Positions 21,399 through 31,090 of a stretch of 64,000 nucleotides of DNA are shown in pieces. The position numbers were made by a program, and so were the translations under genes. Origin of the DNA: Anaeramoeba flamelloides (lineage: Eukaryota; Metamonada; Anaeramoebidae); assembly GCA_027625915.1 (NCBI GenBank), contig JANTQA010000023.1, forward strand, positions 5,084,001 to 5,148,000, read 5' to 3'. Numbering within the stretch: the first letter of the stretch is position 1; each line of letters begins with the position of its first letter. The notes beneath the pieces are model-generated. The model had not been told where the DNA came from. It worked only from the letters and a program-made list of their open reading frames with translations, and ran no database searches.

Positions 21399-21950
21399 GA
21401 AAAAATTCTTCTTTTTAAAGAATTATCAATCCATTAAATTCTGATTTTAAAGAAAATTTCAAAGGTAGCTCATTTCAATTTGCATAATTAGTTGTTGCTT
21501 TTGTTGCTTTTATTTTTTCATTTACAAAATTTGAGGATCTCGAAAAGAATAGTTGAAATACAGATGTTTTAAAAAAGCGAGTCACTAAAAGTTTGAAAAG
21601 GTGTTGCTCGATCAAGCCACTTAAGAGAGTGAACCCAACAGTTTGATCAACACTCTAAAAAACTTTTATTCGATCACTATTTTTCAAAACAGTTAAAAAC
21701 TATTCAAAAAGGCTTTTTTATTTTGAAAAAAAACAAATTGTTATTATTCTTGATTGAACCAAACACAAACAACCCATTTTTTTATGAAGAGTTTTATTTT
21801 TGAAGAATAATTTTTGTTTTCTCTTGGAATAATGGAAAAAATATCAATTGGGTTTGTTGTAATAAAAACAAAACTTTTTTTTTTCTTCTTTCTTTTTACT
21901 TTGTGTTTTATTTCCCAACGAGAAAATTTAAAAAAAAATTAAACACAAAC

Positions 21951-22207
21951 CTTATTGCAAAACCATAAAACAAATCATTTTCAGAAACAACATAATGAAG
22001 TTTATCAACTTGGTAAACTTTTTTTTTCTCTTTGATCTTTAATGAAAAATCTTCTATTGAACACAAAATGATTTTGTCTGCTGTCAGAGAAATTCTTGCC
22101 AACCCCTTGTATAATATTTCCTTTGGTTTAGAGTTTGTGATCTTAAAAACAATTGTATTTGGAAGAGATATTAGATTCTTGGGGTTTTTTTCTGTTTTGT
22201 TTTCCAT
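21951..22207 (-). CDS. Senescence-domain (spartin/ERD7-like) protein, exon 1
   Basis: The start codon is at 22207-22205 and the exon ends ATA AG before GTTTGT, giving 85 codons plus 2 bases. The protein has an N-terminal polar stretch (MENKTEKNPKNLISLPNTIV), then beta-type sequence KEILYKGLARISLTADKIIL, SLKIKEKKKVYQVDKLHYVV and NDLFYGFAI. The last part matches the plant ERD7-type N-terminal domain, which has VVKVDxLHYLFTL and a later YGVTF. Reading on past the donor turns at once into a Phe/Leu/Asn-rich, AT-driven tail, supporting splicing there. The phase fits exon 2 at 16219 exactly. A PTB/PH-like fold was considered, but the senescence-family match explains both exons better. Confidence 0.7.
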
Positions 22208-23197
22208 AAGAGAGTAAAAATTTGAAATCTTGTTTTTTTAAAAAAATGAATGAATTAATTTTGGATATATCGATTCAAATCCTGACTTATTTTGAATTCG
22301 GTTTGGTATGCAAAATGGCAGTATATGTATTAGAACAGAAAAATCTTTTGTTTTGGTTTCGTTGAATTTAGAATATTTATTTTTAATGGCCTGTTAATCT
22401 CTCAATAAAATGTTTCAACAAAAATACTTTTATTTAGAATTAACAAACCAAATAATCGAAATTTTACACCTTTTCTATGATAATTTTTATTTCAATGATG
22501 ATATTTTTACTTTTGATTACCAAAATTGCACACTCTGATTTAATTTTTGAAAAATAATTCAAGATCAAAGAATCCTGAGCTAATTAACTTCATTTGGTTC
22601 CTTCATTTGGAAATATTTGTTCTTACTTTCGAATTTGTCTACTTTCAGAAGACATTTCTTAATGGTACTCGAAAAGATATCATTTCAAGAAGATTACTTT
22701 TGGTTGAGATCTCTAGTTAAAATGTTTATTTTTTATTTATTTTTTAAATCTATTTAAAGAATGAGGTTCCCAAAGATTTATAAGCTTACACTTAAACACA
22801 AATTATTAATGATAATTTTTTGTTAAAAAGTGAGTGTTTTCAAAAAAAATTTTTTTGATTTTTGGTTATTTGGTAAATTCTTGATAATTATAACCTAGAA
22901 GTTAAGGCCTGTGTTTATTTATCAAGAGAACTCTAAATTTCACTCTGTGATTAATAACAAAAGATTAATTAGTCAATGGAATGATAAAGTAAATCCAGGA
23001 TATTCTTTAAACTTTTAGAATGATTTGGCAAGTGAGTTTTTTCAGGCGAATAAAAAAATAAAATTGGAAAAAATAGCTTAATAAACCAAAAAATTTTCTT
23101 GATCCGAAAATAAAAGATCTTATAATTCTTTACTATCATATTTATTTAGTCTGATTATTATATAATATGAATTTATTTGAAGCATGGATATTCATTA

Positions 23198-23395
23198 CAG
23201 TCAGTTTCACTTTTAAGGCACAAACTTTCAACGAAATTTAAGGCACAAAAAAAAATCTCAAATTAAGGCACATAATTCAGATTCTAGTAAAATAAATTGT
23301 AAAAAAAAAAAATTCCAAATTTTGTACCTTAATTTGAGATTTTTTTGTGCCTTAAATTTCGTTGAAAGTCTGTGTCTTAAAAGTGAAACTGACTG
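23198..23395. mobile_element. Tc1/mariner-type MITE, copy 1
   Basis: This 198-bp element is almost wholly an inverted repeat. The left arm starts CAGTCAGTTTCACTTTTAAG, then GCACAAACTTTCAACG and AAATTTAAGGCACAA. The right arm is its complement ending AAAAGTGAAACTGACTG. TA dinucleotides flank it at 23196-23197 and 23396-23397, and CAGT tips with TA duplication are typical of Tc1/mariner. It has no ORF. Copy 2 lies 1.9 kb to the right. Confidence 0.85.
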
Positions 23396-24333
23396 TATCT
23401 TGATTCCAAATATTCTGGTTCTTACTATTTTTTTTTTTTCATTTTATTCTTGGAACTTTTTTAAAATAATAACCTTGTTTTAAAAAATACAACAATAAAA
23501 AGCTTTTTTAAATTAAGCTAGTTAATTTTAATTAATTAAATTTTTTTTTTTTTTGAATAGTTCTAAATATAATTTAAAATTAGTTTCCTTGTATTTATCA
23601 AAAAAATAATTAAAATAATTTTCAAAAAAAAAAAAATTTATGTTTTATTTTACAGAAACTTTAATAATTTTCATACTTTTTAATTTAACAACACCAAACC
23701 TTAGGTTGATTATTCCAAGAATAATTGTTTTTTTATGATTTTAAAAGGAAATTAATGTTGATAAATAAAAATGCGAAGGCTTGATCAGTGTCTCAAAATA
23801 AAATCAGTTTTCCTTTTTTCAGAAAGCATATACCTTAAATGTTCAAGGTTACTGAAAATGAGCAATTAGTAAATATGATATTGTTTTCTCAGAGTTATAA
23901 TATTAAAAAAGTAATTCTAAAAAAAGAATATTAAAATGAAAAATTTTTCTTCAAAAAATAGAGGAAATTTTTAGAATGAAAAAAACAAAAAATTTCATAA
24001 AAACTTTAAAAAAATTCAATTCATAATTATAAATTTTCTAAAAATATCAAGGGGTTTAGATTTAAAATTAATTTAAATTTAAGTATAGTTTTGGAAAGTG
24101 AATTTGATTCCATGTATAGACTACTCTGGTTAAAATAATATGTCCTGAAAAGCTAAATTATTGTTACACTCAACAAAGGGTGTTTTTTTTTTTTTTTTTG
24201 TTATTGAAGACACATATATTAACAGGTCAGATAAACCAATAATGAACCCTGATTAAACATGGTACTGATTTCTTAAAGTTTTACTATTAAAAATGAAAAA
24301 CGAAAAAAAGAATATTAAAATGAAAAATTTTTC

Positions 24334-24440
24334 TTAAGTTACTAGTCGCTTTTAATTTTTTTTTTGACCAATAACTAAATAAGGAATCCTTATCTTGAAA
24401 TATGCTTAAAATTGAAAATAGACAGGTTTTTTCATTTTTA
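24334..24440. repeat. TTAA MITE, left half of a split copy
   Basis: It starts TTAAGTTACTAGTCGCTTTT and continues GACCAATAACTAAATAAGG, TCCTTATCTTGAAATATG and ATTGAAAATAGACAGG. The right half lies at 25195-25276 in the matching orientation. The 0.75 kb in between is not part of the family, so this may be one element split by a later insertion. Confidence 0.55.
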
Positions 24441-24922
24441 GAACTTTTAGTTCTTGTTTTTTTAAAATTTTACAATTCTGTCAAAAAAAGTGACTTTTAA
24501 AATTTTTTTTTTGAAAAAGTATCTTGAACGGATGAGAATTTTTTGATTAATTTTGGATTTAATTATTTTCTCAAAATTAACATTTATTCTCATTTTGAAT
24601 AATGAAAAAATAATTTGAAACTAGCAATTATTATCTTTTTCACTTCTGTTCATCCAACTTGACTCTAAAGAGAACTCAATTTATTTTATCAATAATTATT
24701 TTTTTAACAAATAGTTCTTATTCTTTTCTTTTATTTTTTTTTGACTCAGGCAAAAAATTTTGGAATAATAATTTGGGAATAATTAAAAAAACTCCAAATT
24801 CAACAAAAACAAAAGAGTGTAAACTCAAAAAGTAGATTCATGAAAAAAAAAAAAGAATAACTCAAGAAAAGAAAGAAAATCTTTTATTTTGAGTAAAGCA
24901 TATATTGCATATTTTTTTTGAA

Positions 24923-25030
24923 TCAAACTATTTTTTCATGCAAATCCAAAAAAACCTTTTCAGGTTTATTTTTCAAACTATTTTTTGTAGGTCTTCCACA
25001 AACACAACAAGGTTTTGCTTTCTTGCTCAT
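24923..25030 (-). CDS. Small ORF with CCxCG motif, possibly a first exon
   Basis: The minus-strand ATG at 25030-25028 starts a 35-residue frame reading MSKKAKPCCVCGRPTKNSLK, then NKPEKVFLDLHEKIV and stop. Composition is protein-like and unlike the surrounding A/T runs. The CCVCGRP stretch resembles half of a zinc-binding site, with the other ligands not in view. A possible donor (ATA|GTTTGA) just before the stop would allow it to be a first exon, but I found no second exon. It sits inside the split MITE copy, so it may belong to an inserted element. Confidence 0.3.
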   Translation of the reverse strand: MSKKAKPCCVCGRPTKNSLKNKPEKVFLDLHEKIV

Positions 25031-25194
25031 TTTTTTTTATTTTTTTTTTAATTTTTGTGAAAAGTTGTAAAAAAGCAACTTTCAAAAAAGTGAAAAAAAT
25101 GGAAAATTTTTTATTTCTATAAAAACAATAACTAAATTTAATGAATGTCATTTATCGAGATTTCATTACTATACAAAGATGTTTTTCACTTTGA

Positions 25195-25276
25195 TTTCAA
25201 ATCTAAGTAATTGGCAAAAAAAAATTCTAAATCTCTATTAAATGTACCTAAAAAATTTTATCGAGGCTAGTCCCTT
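25195..25276. repeat. TTAA MITE, right half of a split copy
   Basis: It contains CAAATCTAAGTAATTGGC and AAATCTCTATTAAATGTACC, and ends ATCGAGGCTAGTCCCTTAA, the right end of the family. It pairs with the left half at 24334-24440. The second Tc1-type MITE starts only 15 bp downstream. Confidence 0.55.
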
Positions 25277-25290
25277 AAAAAAATAGAGTA

Positions 25291-25486
25291 CAGTCAGTTT
25301 CACTTTTAAGGCACAAACTTTCAACGAAATTTGAGGTGCAATAAAAATCTTATATTAAGGCACAAAATTCAAATTCTAGTAAAAATACATTGTAAAAAAA
25401 AATTCCAAATTTTGTGCCTTAATTTGAGATTTTTATTGTGCCTTAAATTTCGTTGAAAGTTTGTGCCTTAAAAGTGAAACTGACTG
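25291..25486. mobile_element. Tc1/mariner-type MITE, copy 2
   Basis: This 196-bp copy has the same structure as the one at 23198: it starts CAGTCAGTTTCACTTTTAAG and ends AAAAGTGAAACTGACTG, with TA at 25289-25290 and 25487-25488. The two copies differ by only a small number of substitutions and short indels, so the family was active fairly recently. The long palindrome could form a hairpin in RNA. Confidence 0.87.
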
Positions 25487-25644
25487 TAAAAATTTTAAAT
25501 AAATTGTTATTCTTTCAAAAAAACAAAAAAAATATAATAAAAATTGAGAAAATTACAAAAAATTTTCAACTATTTGCATGAATAATTTAAATTTTACTGA
25601 AAATAATAAGACCTTTACTCTCAAAATCGATTTGAACTTCGGTA

Positions 25645-25833
25645 TACTACTGGGTGGTCAATTGGATTATGTATTGGAACAAGATGAAAAAACAGAATGG
25701 ATTCTATCTTGAAACACAGATTATAGTTGTTGTGATGTATTATTTTGATCGCTACACAATAAAAATAAAATTTGGAAGCATATTTTGTACATCTGTTTTT
25801 ATTCAATTGAGAACTAGGTTTTACTGGTACTGA
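25645..25833 (+). pseudogene. Cyclin-box-like segment, probably an eroded exon
   Basis: The open frame reads YYWVVNWIMYWNKMKKQNGF, then YLETQIIVVVMYYFDRYTIK and FGSIFCTSVFIQL before drifting off to TGA 25831-25833. This follows the first half of a cyclin box: (V)xxW(I/L), a spacer, ETxxxxVxxxDRY(L/T), then LGxxCxxIA. An in-frame TGA sits just upstream and I see neither a clear acceptor nor the second half of the box. It is therefore either an eroded exon of a cyclin gene or a similarity that would not survive a profile search. The minus-strand ORF over the same place is judged a shadow. Confidence 0.35.
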
Positions 25834-27112
25834 CTTATAACTAATACTACGATTTGATTAATAACCCCAAACATTTTTAATGAAAATCATAATTGATTTC
25901 TTCAAACCAGTAAATATTTTTATTTACAGTATGTAAGGGAATGACAAAACTCATTCTAATTAATCCTGCTTTAATTTTATTTCCAATAATTGTTTTCTTT
26001 TACTTTTTAACCCAAAAAAAAAAAGAAAACTCGATAAAAAACAAGGTTTTTTAATTAATTGTTTGTCCCAGACAAATCCAACTTTACACTTAAATGTTTT
26101 TTTCGTTCTATTTACTTTTGTTCAATTTGTTCATTCTTTTTGAAGAAAGAATTGTATTTACTTCAATATTCGAAAACTATTTTAAATGTTGATTTGAAAG
26201 AAATATAAATTGAAACAAAATTTTATGATTAGGTGCTTACAGGTTTTCTCAATAGAAAATAAACAAAATTTCATTTTAACACTATTTGGAATTTTAAAGT
26301 CTGGTGTGTTGATAGTTATTTGATGGGAGAGTTCGGAAAATTATTATTAAACTCTTTGAGAATATTTTAAAATATATCAACTCAGTTATCAAGTCTGGGA
26401 TATAATTTTAACTTAATTCATTCAAACGAACCAAAAAAGTTCAACACAAAGTTTTTTCAGTTCAGAAAAGAGATTTTTATAATTATTACTAAAATTTGTG
26501 ATTTCTGATCTGCTTAGAATTTACAAAAAAAAAGTAAACAAGTTTAAAACAATACGAGAACCTCCTTCAATCACAAAGAAATATGGTATCAAAATTAGAA
26601 AATTAAAATGTAAAAAAGTCACTCATTTGAAAATCCTATCTCCTTTTGGATGTACGAAAGTTAGATTTGTGTAAATGCAAAACACATGTGCGTACAAATT
26701 TAACGTACTTGTTCAAAAATTCAAAGAAGTAAACACAGCATCGATTTGTTTTACTTGAGAAGAATTGCCGGAAAACAAAGTTGAAAAAAAATTGTTTTCT
26801 TATTAATAGGAAAACATTATTTGGTTGTAAATCAATTAAACAAACAACCAAAAGGAACCCATTTAAACAGGGGCGAATTTAGATCTTTTTTGGCTCTAAA
26901 TCCTAATTAAGAAAATCAAATAAAAGAATAATACACAAAATAAAAAGTTGAATAAATTAGAAAAATAATTCTCTTTAATTATCTGATTTATATCCAAAAA
27001 CCAACAAAAATAAAAACAACGAAGCCCAAAATAGAAACTCAAATTCCAAGTTGAAAAGAGCGAAGAGAAATTTATTTTTTTCTTTTTTTAGTCTTTTGTT
27101 TTTCACTTTCAA

Positions 27113-27813
27113 ATGTCTTCACCAAGAAGCAAACGAACAACAAAAAAGCAACCTTTTCTGAAAAGAAGGTCACTTGGTTCAAACAAACCCAAGTCTCTGA
27201 ATTATAATCGAACAAAAAAAAAAATCAATGACGATGAGTGGATTGAGTGCTCAACACAACAATCGCCTTATTCAAACAGAAAAAAAAAAGTCAAAAGCTT
27301 AGAAACGGTAGGGTTAATGGGAAATCAAAGAGTTGTGCGTGATGGTAAAATAGTAGTTATTAGAAGATCCAAAACTTCTGATGGTGCTGAACTCCAGAAA
27401 AAACGGAACAGCTTACAGCCAACTACAAAAAAAAAACAAAATTTTTTGCAAAAAACAAAACAAAGGGCCCTTCGAAAAAACAAACAGTCTCCAAGAAAAA
27501 AAACAGGGAAGGAACCAGACGAGTTTCAGTTTGTGAGACCAAATAAAAAAAAAGTCGTGCAGCCAAAGAATAGTCCAAAGAGTAGCACAAAGAAACTTAT
27601 CAATTCGTCACGGGTGGTTAAAAAGCCACTCGTTGTTCAAAAAATAAAAACCCGAATTTCAAAGCCAAAGAGACAACAAAAGTTTCAAATGAAACCAACA
27701 AAATACGCAACACCAAAAACAAAAAAGAAACATCTCCCGAAAAAGAAAGATGAAGAACAAGGGAAAGAACAAAAGCAAAGAATCAAAAAAAACAAACCCA
27801 AACAGACGCTTGC

Positions 27814-27845
<32 letters not shown>

Positions 27846-28292
27846 ACAAGAAAGAGAAAGAGAAAGAGAAAGAGAAAGAACAGAACAGCGAGAACTTTTT
27901 TTATTTTTCGGATTCTGAAGAACAAAGTGGCTCCGATGATCAAGAAAACCCCCAGGATTACAAAAAAGGCGGGTACCACCCTGCAAAGGTTGGCGAGGTC
28001 TTTAAAAAGCGGTACAAGGCTATACTTAAAATAGGATGGGGATACTTTTCAACAGTCTGGCTTGTAGAGGACATCAAATATGGCGGCAAATTAGTCCGAA
28101 CAAAAACAGGCAAAATCGTGAAAAAAGAAAAGTATCTTGCTTTGAAAATCGTGAAATCATCAAAAGTTTTTTCAAAGATATCTGTTGACGAAATTAAAAT
28201 TTTATTGAAGGTCACCAAAGAAGACGCTTTTGGCAATTCAAATATTGTCAAGCTGATCGATCATTTTTTGCATCAAGGGCCAAATGGAAAAC
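27113..28292 (+). CDS. SRPK: SRPK-type Ser/Thr kinase, exon 1
   Basis: This first exon of a predicted 762-residue kinase of the SR-protein kinase family phosphorylates, in known members, RS-repeat splicing factors. Residues 1-285 are a Lys-rich low-complexity arm with KVKVKVKVKV and EKEKEKEKE runs. The kinase lobe begins at YHPAKVGEVFKKRYKAILKI (SRPKs have YHPVKIGDLF), then the glycine loop IGWGYFSTVWL (from I307), the ATP-site lysine in YLALKIVK (K345), and ISVDEIKILLKVT. The exon ends ...GPNGK plus one base before the donor GTAAAG at 28293. Reading on gives only Phe/Thr homopolymers. The start is the first ATG after a T-rich leader. The basic arm is in the position where other SRPKs have disordered localisation segments. 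Confidence 0.93.
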
Positions 28293-28406
28293 GTAAAGTT
28301 TTTTTTTTTTTTGTTTTGTTGTTTTGTTGTTTATTGTACTTTGTTTTTTTGAAATTCGTTCTTCCACTTTTTCATTTTTCGCACCACACATTGAAAATTA
28401 ACAACA

Positions 28407-28412
28407 AAAAAA

Positions 28413-28456
<44 letters not shown>

Positions 28457-28470
28457 GCAACAGCAATATT
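28407..28470 (+). repeat. (CAA)n microsatellite
   Basis: It is a run of CAA/AAC triplets with a few CAG units, within the SRPK intron just after the donor. Similar AAC runs inside the deubiquitinase ORF (about 59167-59240) encode poly-Asn, so this repeat type is common in the genome. Confidence 0.85.
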
Positions 28471-28961
28471 AATTTTTTTGAAAAAATTTTTCGTTATTTT
28501 TGTTATTAAAAAAATCTTTTTTTATTTTTTGTACGTTTGTCGCACTCATTAAAAATTTAAGAAAACGCTTTTTCAAAACTAAAACAAAAAAACGTGCTTT
28601 GTTTTACCATTTGCAACTTTTGAAGAAAGTGATTTTTTATTTTTTTGCTTTGTCAAATTTTTATGAAAAAAAAATTAAAAATTACAGTCATTTTTTTCCT
28701 CTAAAACAATTTGAAACCATGAACTCATTCAAACATAGCCCACCCTTTCCTGAGTTTTGTAGCTTGATGACAATTGAAAATATTTTTTTGTAACAGACCT
28801 TTCACAAAAGCAATAAATTTTGATTTTTTGAAAAAAAAAATGTAAATTTTACAAACTTTTCAATACCATTACTATTGTGAAAAAAAAAATGTGACATGTT
28901 AAAAAAGTAGTGGGTCATTTTTTTTTGTGAAATCCTAAAAATTTAATTGTTCACATTACTT

Positions 28962-30221
28962 TCAAGCCTAAAACCACGTAAATTTCAAAAACCCTCGAAA
29001 TTACATTTTTCTGATCAATGGAAACTAATCTGAAAAATTCACAAAAATTATTCCCACTTCACAGACAAATATATTAATTATCAAGTAGCCATCAACTGCT
29101 CTTATTTGAGATATTGATTAAATATTCTGGAATTTATCAAAATTTACCCCTTTGTTAAATGTTGGAATCAAAAAAAATCCCAAATATGAAAAATTAATTG
29201 AGAAACTGACTGAAAATTCAAATCTAATTTTGATATTAAATTTTAAAATGAGAAACATTTTTATCAATTAAATATATATAAACAAATCATAATTTGAGAA
29301 AGGTGTTTGATTGTTTTGAATTTACATTATTTGAAAATTAAAGCTATTTGGTAAAAAAGTTTTCATTTTAGTTACCTATTTTAAAAATATAAAATTTTGA
29401 AAAGATTATTCAAAGAAAAGATCTAAAAAAAATAAAAATCTTATTTTCAGAAATGTAAAAACACGGATAATAATCATAATAGATGTTTTCTAAAAAATTT
29501 ATAATTTATCAATGGAAATAATCACAATTAATTAGATTTGAATTTTCAGTCAGTTTCTCAATTAATTTTTCATATTTGGGATTTTTTTTGATTCCAACAT
29601 TTAACAAAGGGGTAAATTTTGATAAATTCCAGAATATTTAATCAATATCTCAAATAAGAGCAGTTGATGGCTACTTGATAATTAATATATTTGTCTGTGA
29701 AGTGGGAATAATTTTTTGAATTTTTTGGGACTCGTGTCGTAGAGTGCCGTCAAGTGCCTAGGTTTTCTTGAGGTTTTTTGTTTTATTTGTGAAGTGTTCT
29801 AGGTTTTTTTGAGGTTTTCTATTTTATTTGTGAAGTGTTCTAGGTTTTTTTTTTAATTTAAGAAATAAAAAGAAAATTTCTGATTTTACTCAAATATTCT
29901 AAAATTAAAAAAAACCAAACAGCAGTTTTCTTGATTCAAAAGAATCGAGCAAAGTTTATGATTTTCGTTAGGTTTTTTTTACTTTTTGAAATAAACAGAA
30001 AATTTATTAAAATTTTCTGTTTATTTCAAAAAGTAAAAAAAACCTAGAACACTTCACAAATAAACAGAAAACTCAAGAAAACCTAAACACGGTTAGAGGA
30101 AATTAATTTCTTCACTATAAAATAAAATAAAAAAAAATTTTTGAATTTTTACTCATGTTTTCAGTTGAACAGAAAAATGGAATTTCTAAGGTTTTTGAAA
30201 TTTACGTGGCTTTAGGCTTGA
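28962..30221. repeat. Large palindrome with ~268-bp arms
   Basis: The left arm 28962-29229 starts TCAAGCCTAAAACCACGTAA. The right arm is its complement in two pieces, 29529-29726 and 30151-30221, ending ACGTGGCTTTAGGCTTGA. The arms are nearly identical over most of their length, e.g. CAAATATATTAATTATCAAG on the left against its complement near 29680. The centre is a ~300-bp unrelated spacer. The right arm is interrupted by a 411-bp retroposon listed separately. It may come from a fold-back element or from an inverted duplication. A transcript could form a long duplex inside the intron. Confidence 0.85.
29727..30137 (+). mobile_element. Fold-back retroposon, copy B, with target-site duplication
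   Basis: The insert starts GGGACTCGTGTCGTAGAGTG, CCGTCAAGTGCC, contains two copies of GTGAAGTGTTCTAGG, then the hairpin ACTTTTTGAAATAAACAG and its complement (29981-30034), then CCTAGAACACTTCAC, the complement of the earlier word. It ends in an A-rich tail (ATAAAATAAAATAAAAAAAA). The 13-base word TTTTTGAATTTTT flanks it on both sides (29714-29726 and 30138-30150), and removing the insert restores the palindrome arm. A GC-richer head, an A-rich tail and a target-site duplication indicate a SINE-like retroposon. I see no clear tRNA-type A or B box. Confidence 0.7.
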
Positions 30222-30224
30222 TTG

Positions 30225-31090
30225 TTAGTAAAAATGATCAAAATCTCCAGAATTTTTTCAAGTTAATAAGAATTCGAATGAGGATTAAAACCTTTTAAAA
30301 AGTATAGAATCATATCTAACTTAGATTCTCTTAATTTCAATTTCATCAAGATTGTTCAAGAAGATTGTTGTCAAACTCAATACTTTCTTTTAACAATAAA
30401 TCGTAATAGAGCATGAAAATGCAGAATTATCACTATTTGTTATTTTTTTTTTTTCATTTTAAATGCTATTTTAAAAAATTGGTGTTTATTATTATTAACA
30501 AAGCATAAATTACACTCTAGATGCATTTTTACTAAATCTTCATAGAACATGAAAATCCAGAATTATCACTATTTGTTATTTTTTTTTTCATTCTAAATTC
30601 TATTTTAAAAATCAGTATTCATAGGTTTAGTTCTTTGAATTTTATATCAATTCCTTTGTGTCTTAAATGCTTAATCTTGATATTCGTTGCTATTTTTTAA
30701 AAAAATAAATTTTTCTCAAAGATTTACAATTAAAAATGGAAAATTCAAAAATTAGATATTTTCGCAATTACTTTATCTTAATAAGATTAGAGTTTTTCTC
30801 AAGTACTCATAAAATAATTCAAATTAAATATTAAGGATTATATCTGAAAATCGTAGTTTATGAGAAATGAATTATCCTAAAAATGTACTTTTTATATATT
30901 TTTTCCACACTTTACAATTAAAAATAAAATATTTGATTTTTAAGAAAATCTACTTGAACCGATCTAGATGAAATTGAAATTAAGAGAATCGAAGTTAAAT
31001 ATGATCCTATGCTTCTTAAAAGAGGTTGATCCTCATTTGCATTCTTATTAACTTTAACAAAATTCTGGTGATTTTGATCATTTTTACTAA
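30225..31090. repeat. Second palindrome with ~143-bp arms
   Basis: The left arm (30225-30366) starts TTAGTAAAAATGATCAAAAT. The right arm (30947-31090) is its complement, ending GATCATTTTTACTAA. By eye the arms match at about 85 percent, so this palindrome is older or less conserved than the one to its left, which it abuts within a few bases. The 580-bp loop contains a direct repeat. Confidence 0.75.
30412..30617 (+). repeat. Direct repeat, two units of ~70 bp
   Basis: The units CATGAAAATGCAGAATTATC and CATGAAAATCCAGAATTATC both continue with ACTATTTGTTATTTTTTTTT, CATTYTAAAT and CTATTTTAAAAA. They start about 132 bp apart in the loop of the second palindrome. There is no coding content. Confidence 0.7.

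Larger units (their letters stand above)
16220..21950 (-). other. 5,731-bp intron of the senescence-domain gene
   Basis: The donor is ATAAG|GTTTGT at 21951/21950 and the acceptor is AAATAG|TAAATT at 16220/16219, both on the minus strand. Joining leaves 85 codons plus 2 bases on one side and 1138 bases on the other, which restores one frame of 465 codons including the stop. The protein across the junction, YGFAISKLDEKKTIQ, fits the plant ERD7-type family (YGVTF, then a Lys/Glu-rich helix). Inside lie a 5'-truncated LINE, a 533-bp TA-flanked element, pieces of the TTAA MITE, a hairpin and two short terminal-exon-like stretches on the same strand. A model of two separate genes is possible but would leave each half-domain alone. 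Confidence 0.65.
22208..27112. other. 4.9-kb repeat-rich interval between divergent genes
   Basis: This lies between the 5' ends of the senescence-domain gene (minus) and the SRPK gene (plus), so it must contain both promoters. It holds two copies of the TA-flanked MITE, a split copy of the TTAA MITE, a small Cys-containing ORF and a cyclin-box-like segment, all listed separately. A stretch at 22654-22723 after TCTACTTTCAG could be a short terminal exon (KTFLNGTRKDIISRRLLLVE and onwards) but is too short to assign. At 26630-26870 composition is less A/T-skewed, without a recognisable product. Confidence 0.5.

Noticed and set aside
21951-22207. PTB/PH-type domain in the 22207-21951 exon
   Set aside because: The strand pattern resembles a PTB domain, but VDKLHYVV and YGFAI match the senescence-family N-terminal domain better, and the downstream exon in phase is a senescence domain.
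27659-27986. Minus-strand Leu/Ser/Phe-rich ORFs
   Set aside because: They are shadows of the KVKV and KEKE tracts in SRPK exon 1.
28500-28793. Plus-strand ORF of 97 codons after SRPK exon 1
   Set aside because: It is Phe/Lys-rich, read from A/T runs inside the intron, with no conserved motif; the spliced junction at 28292/32265 explains the gene.
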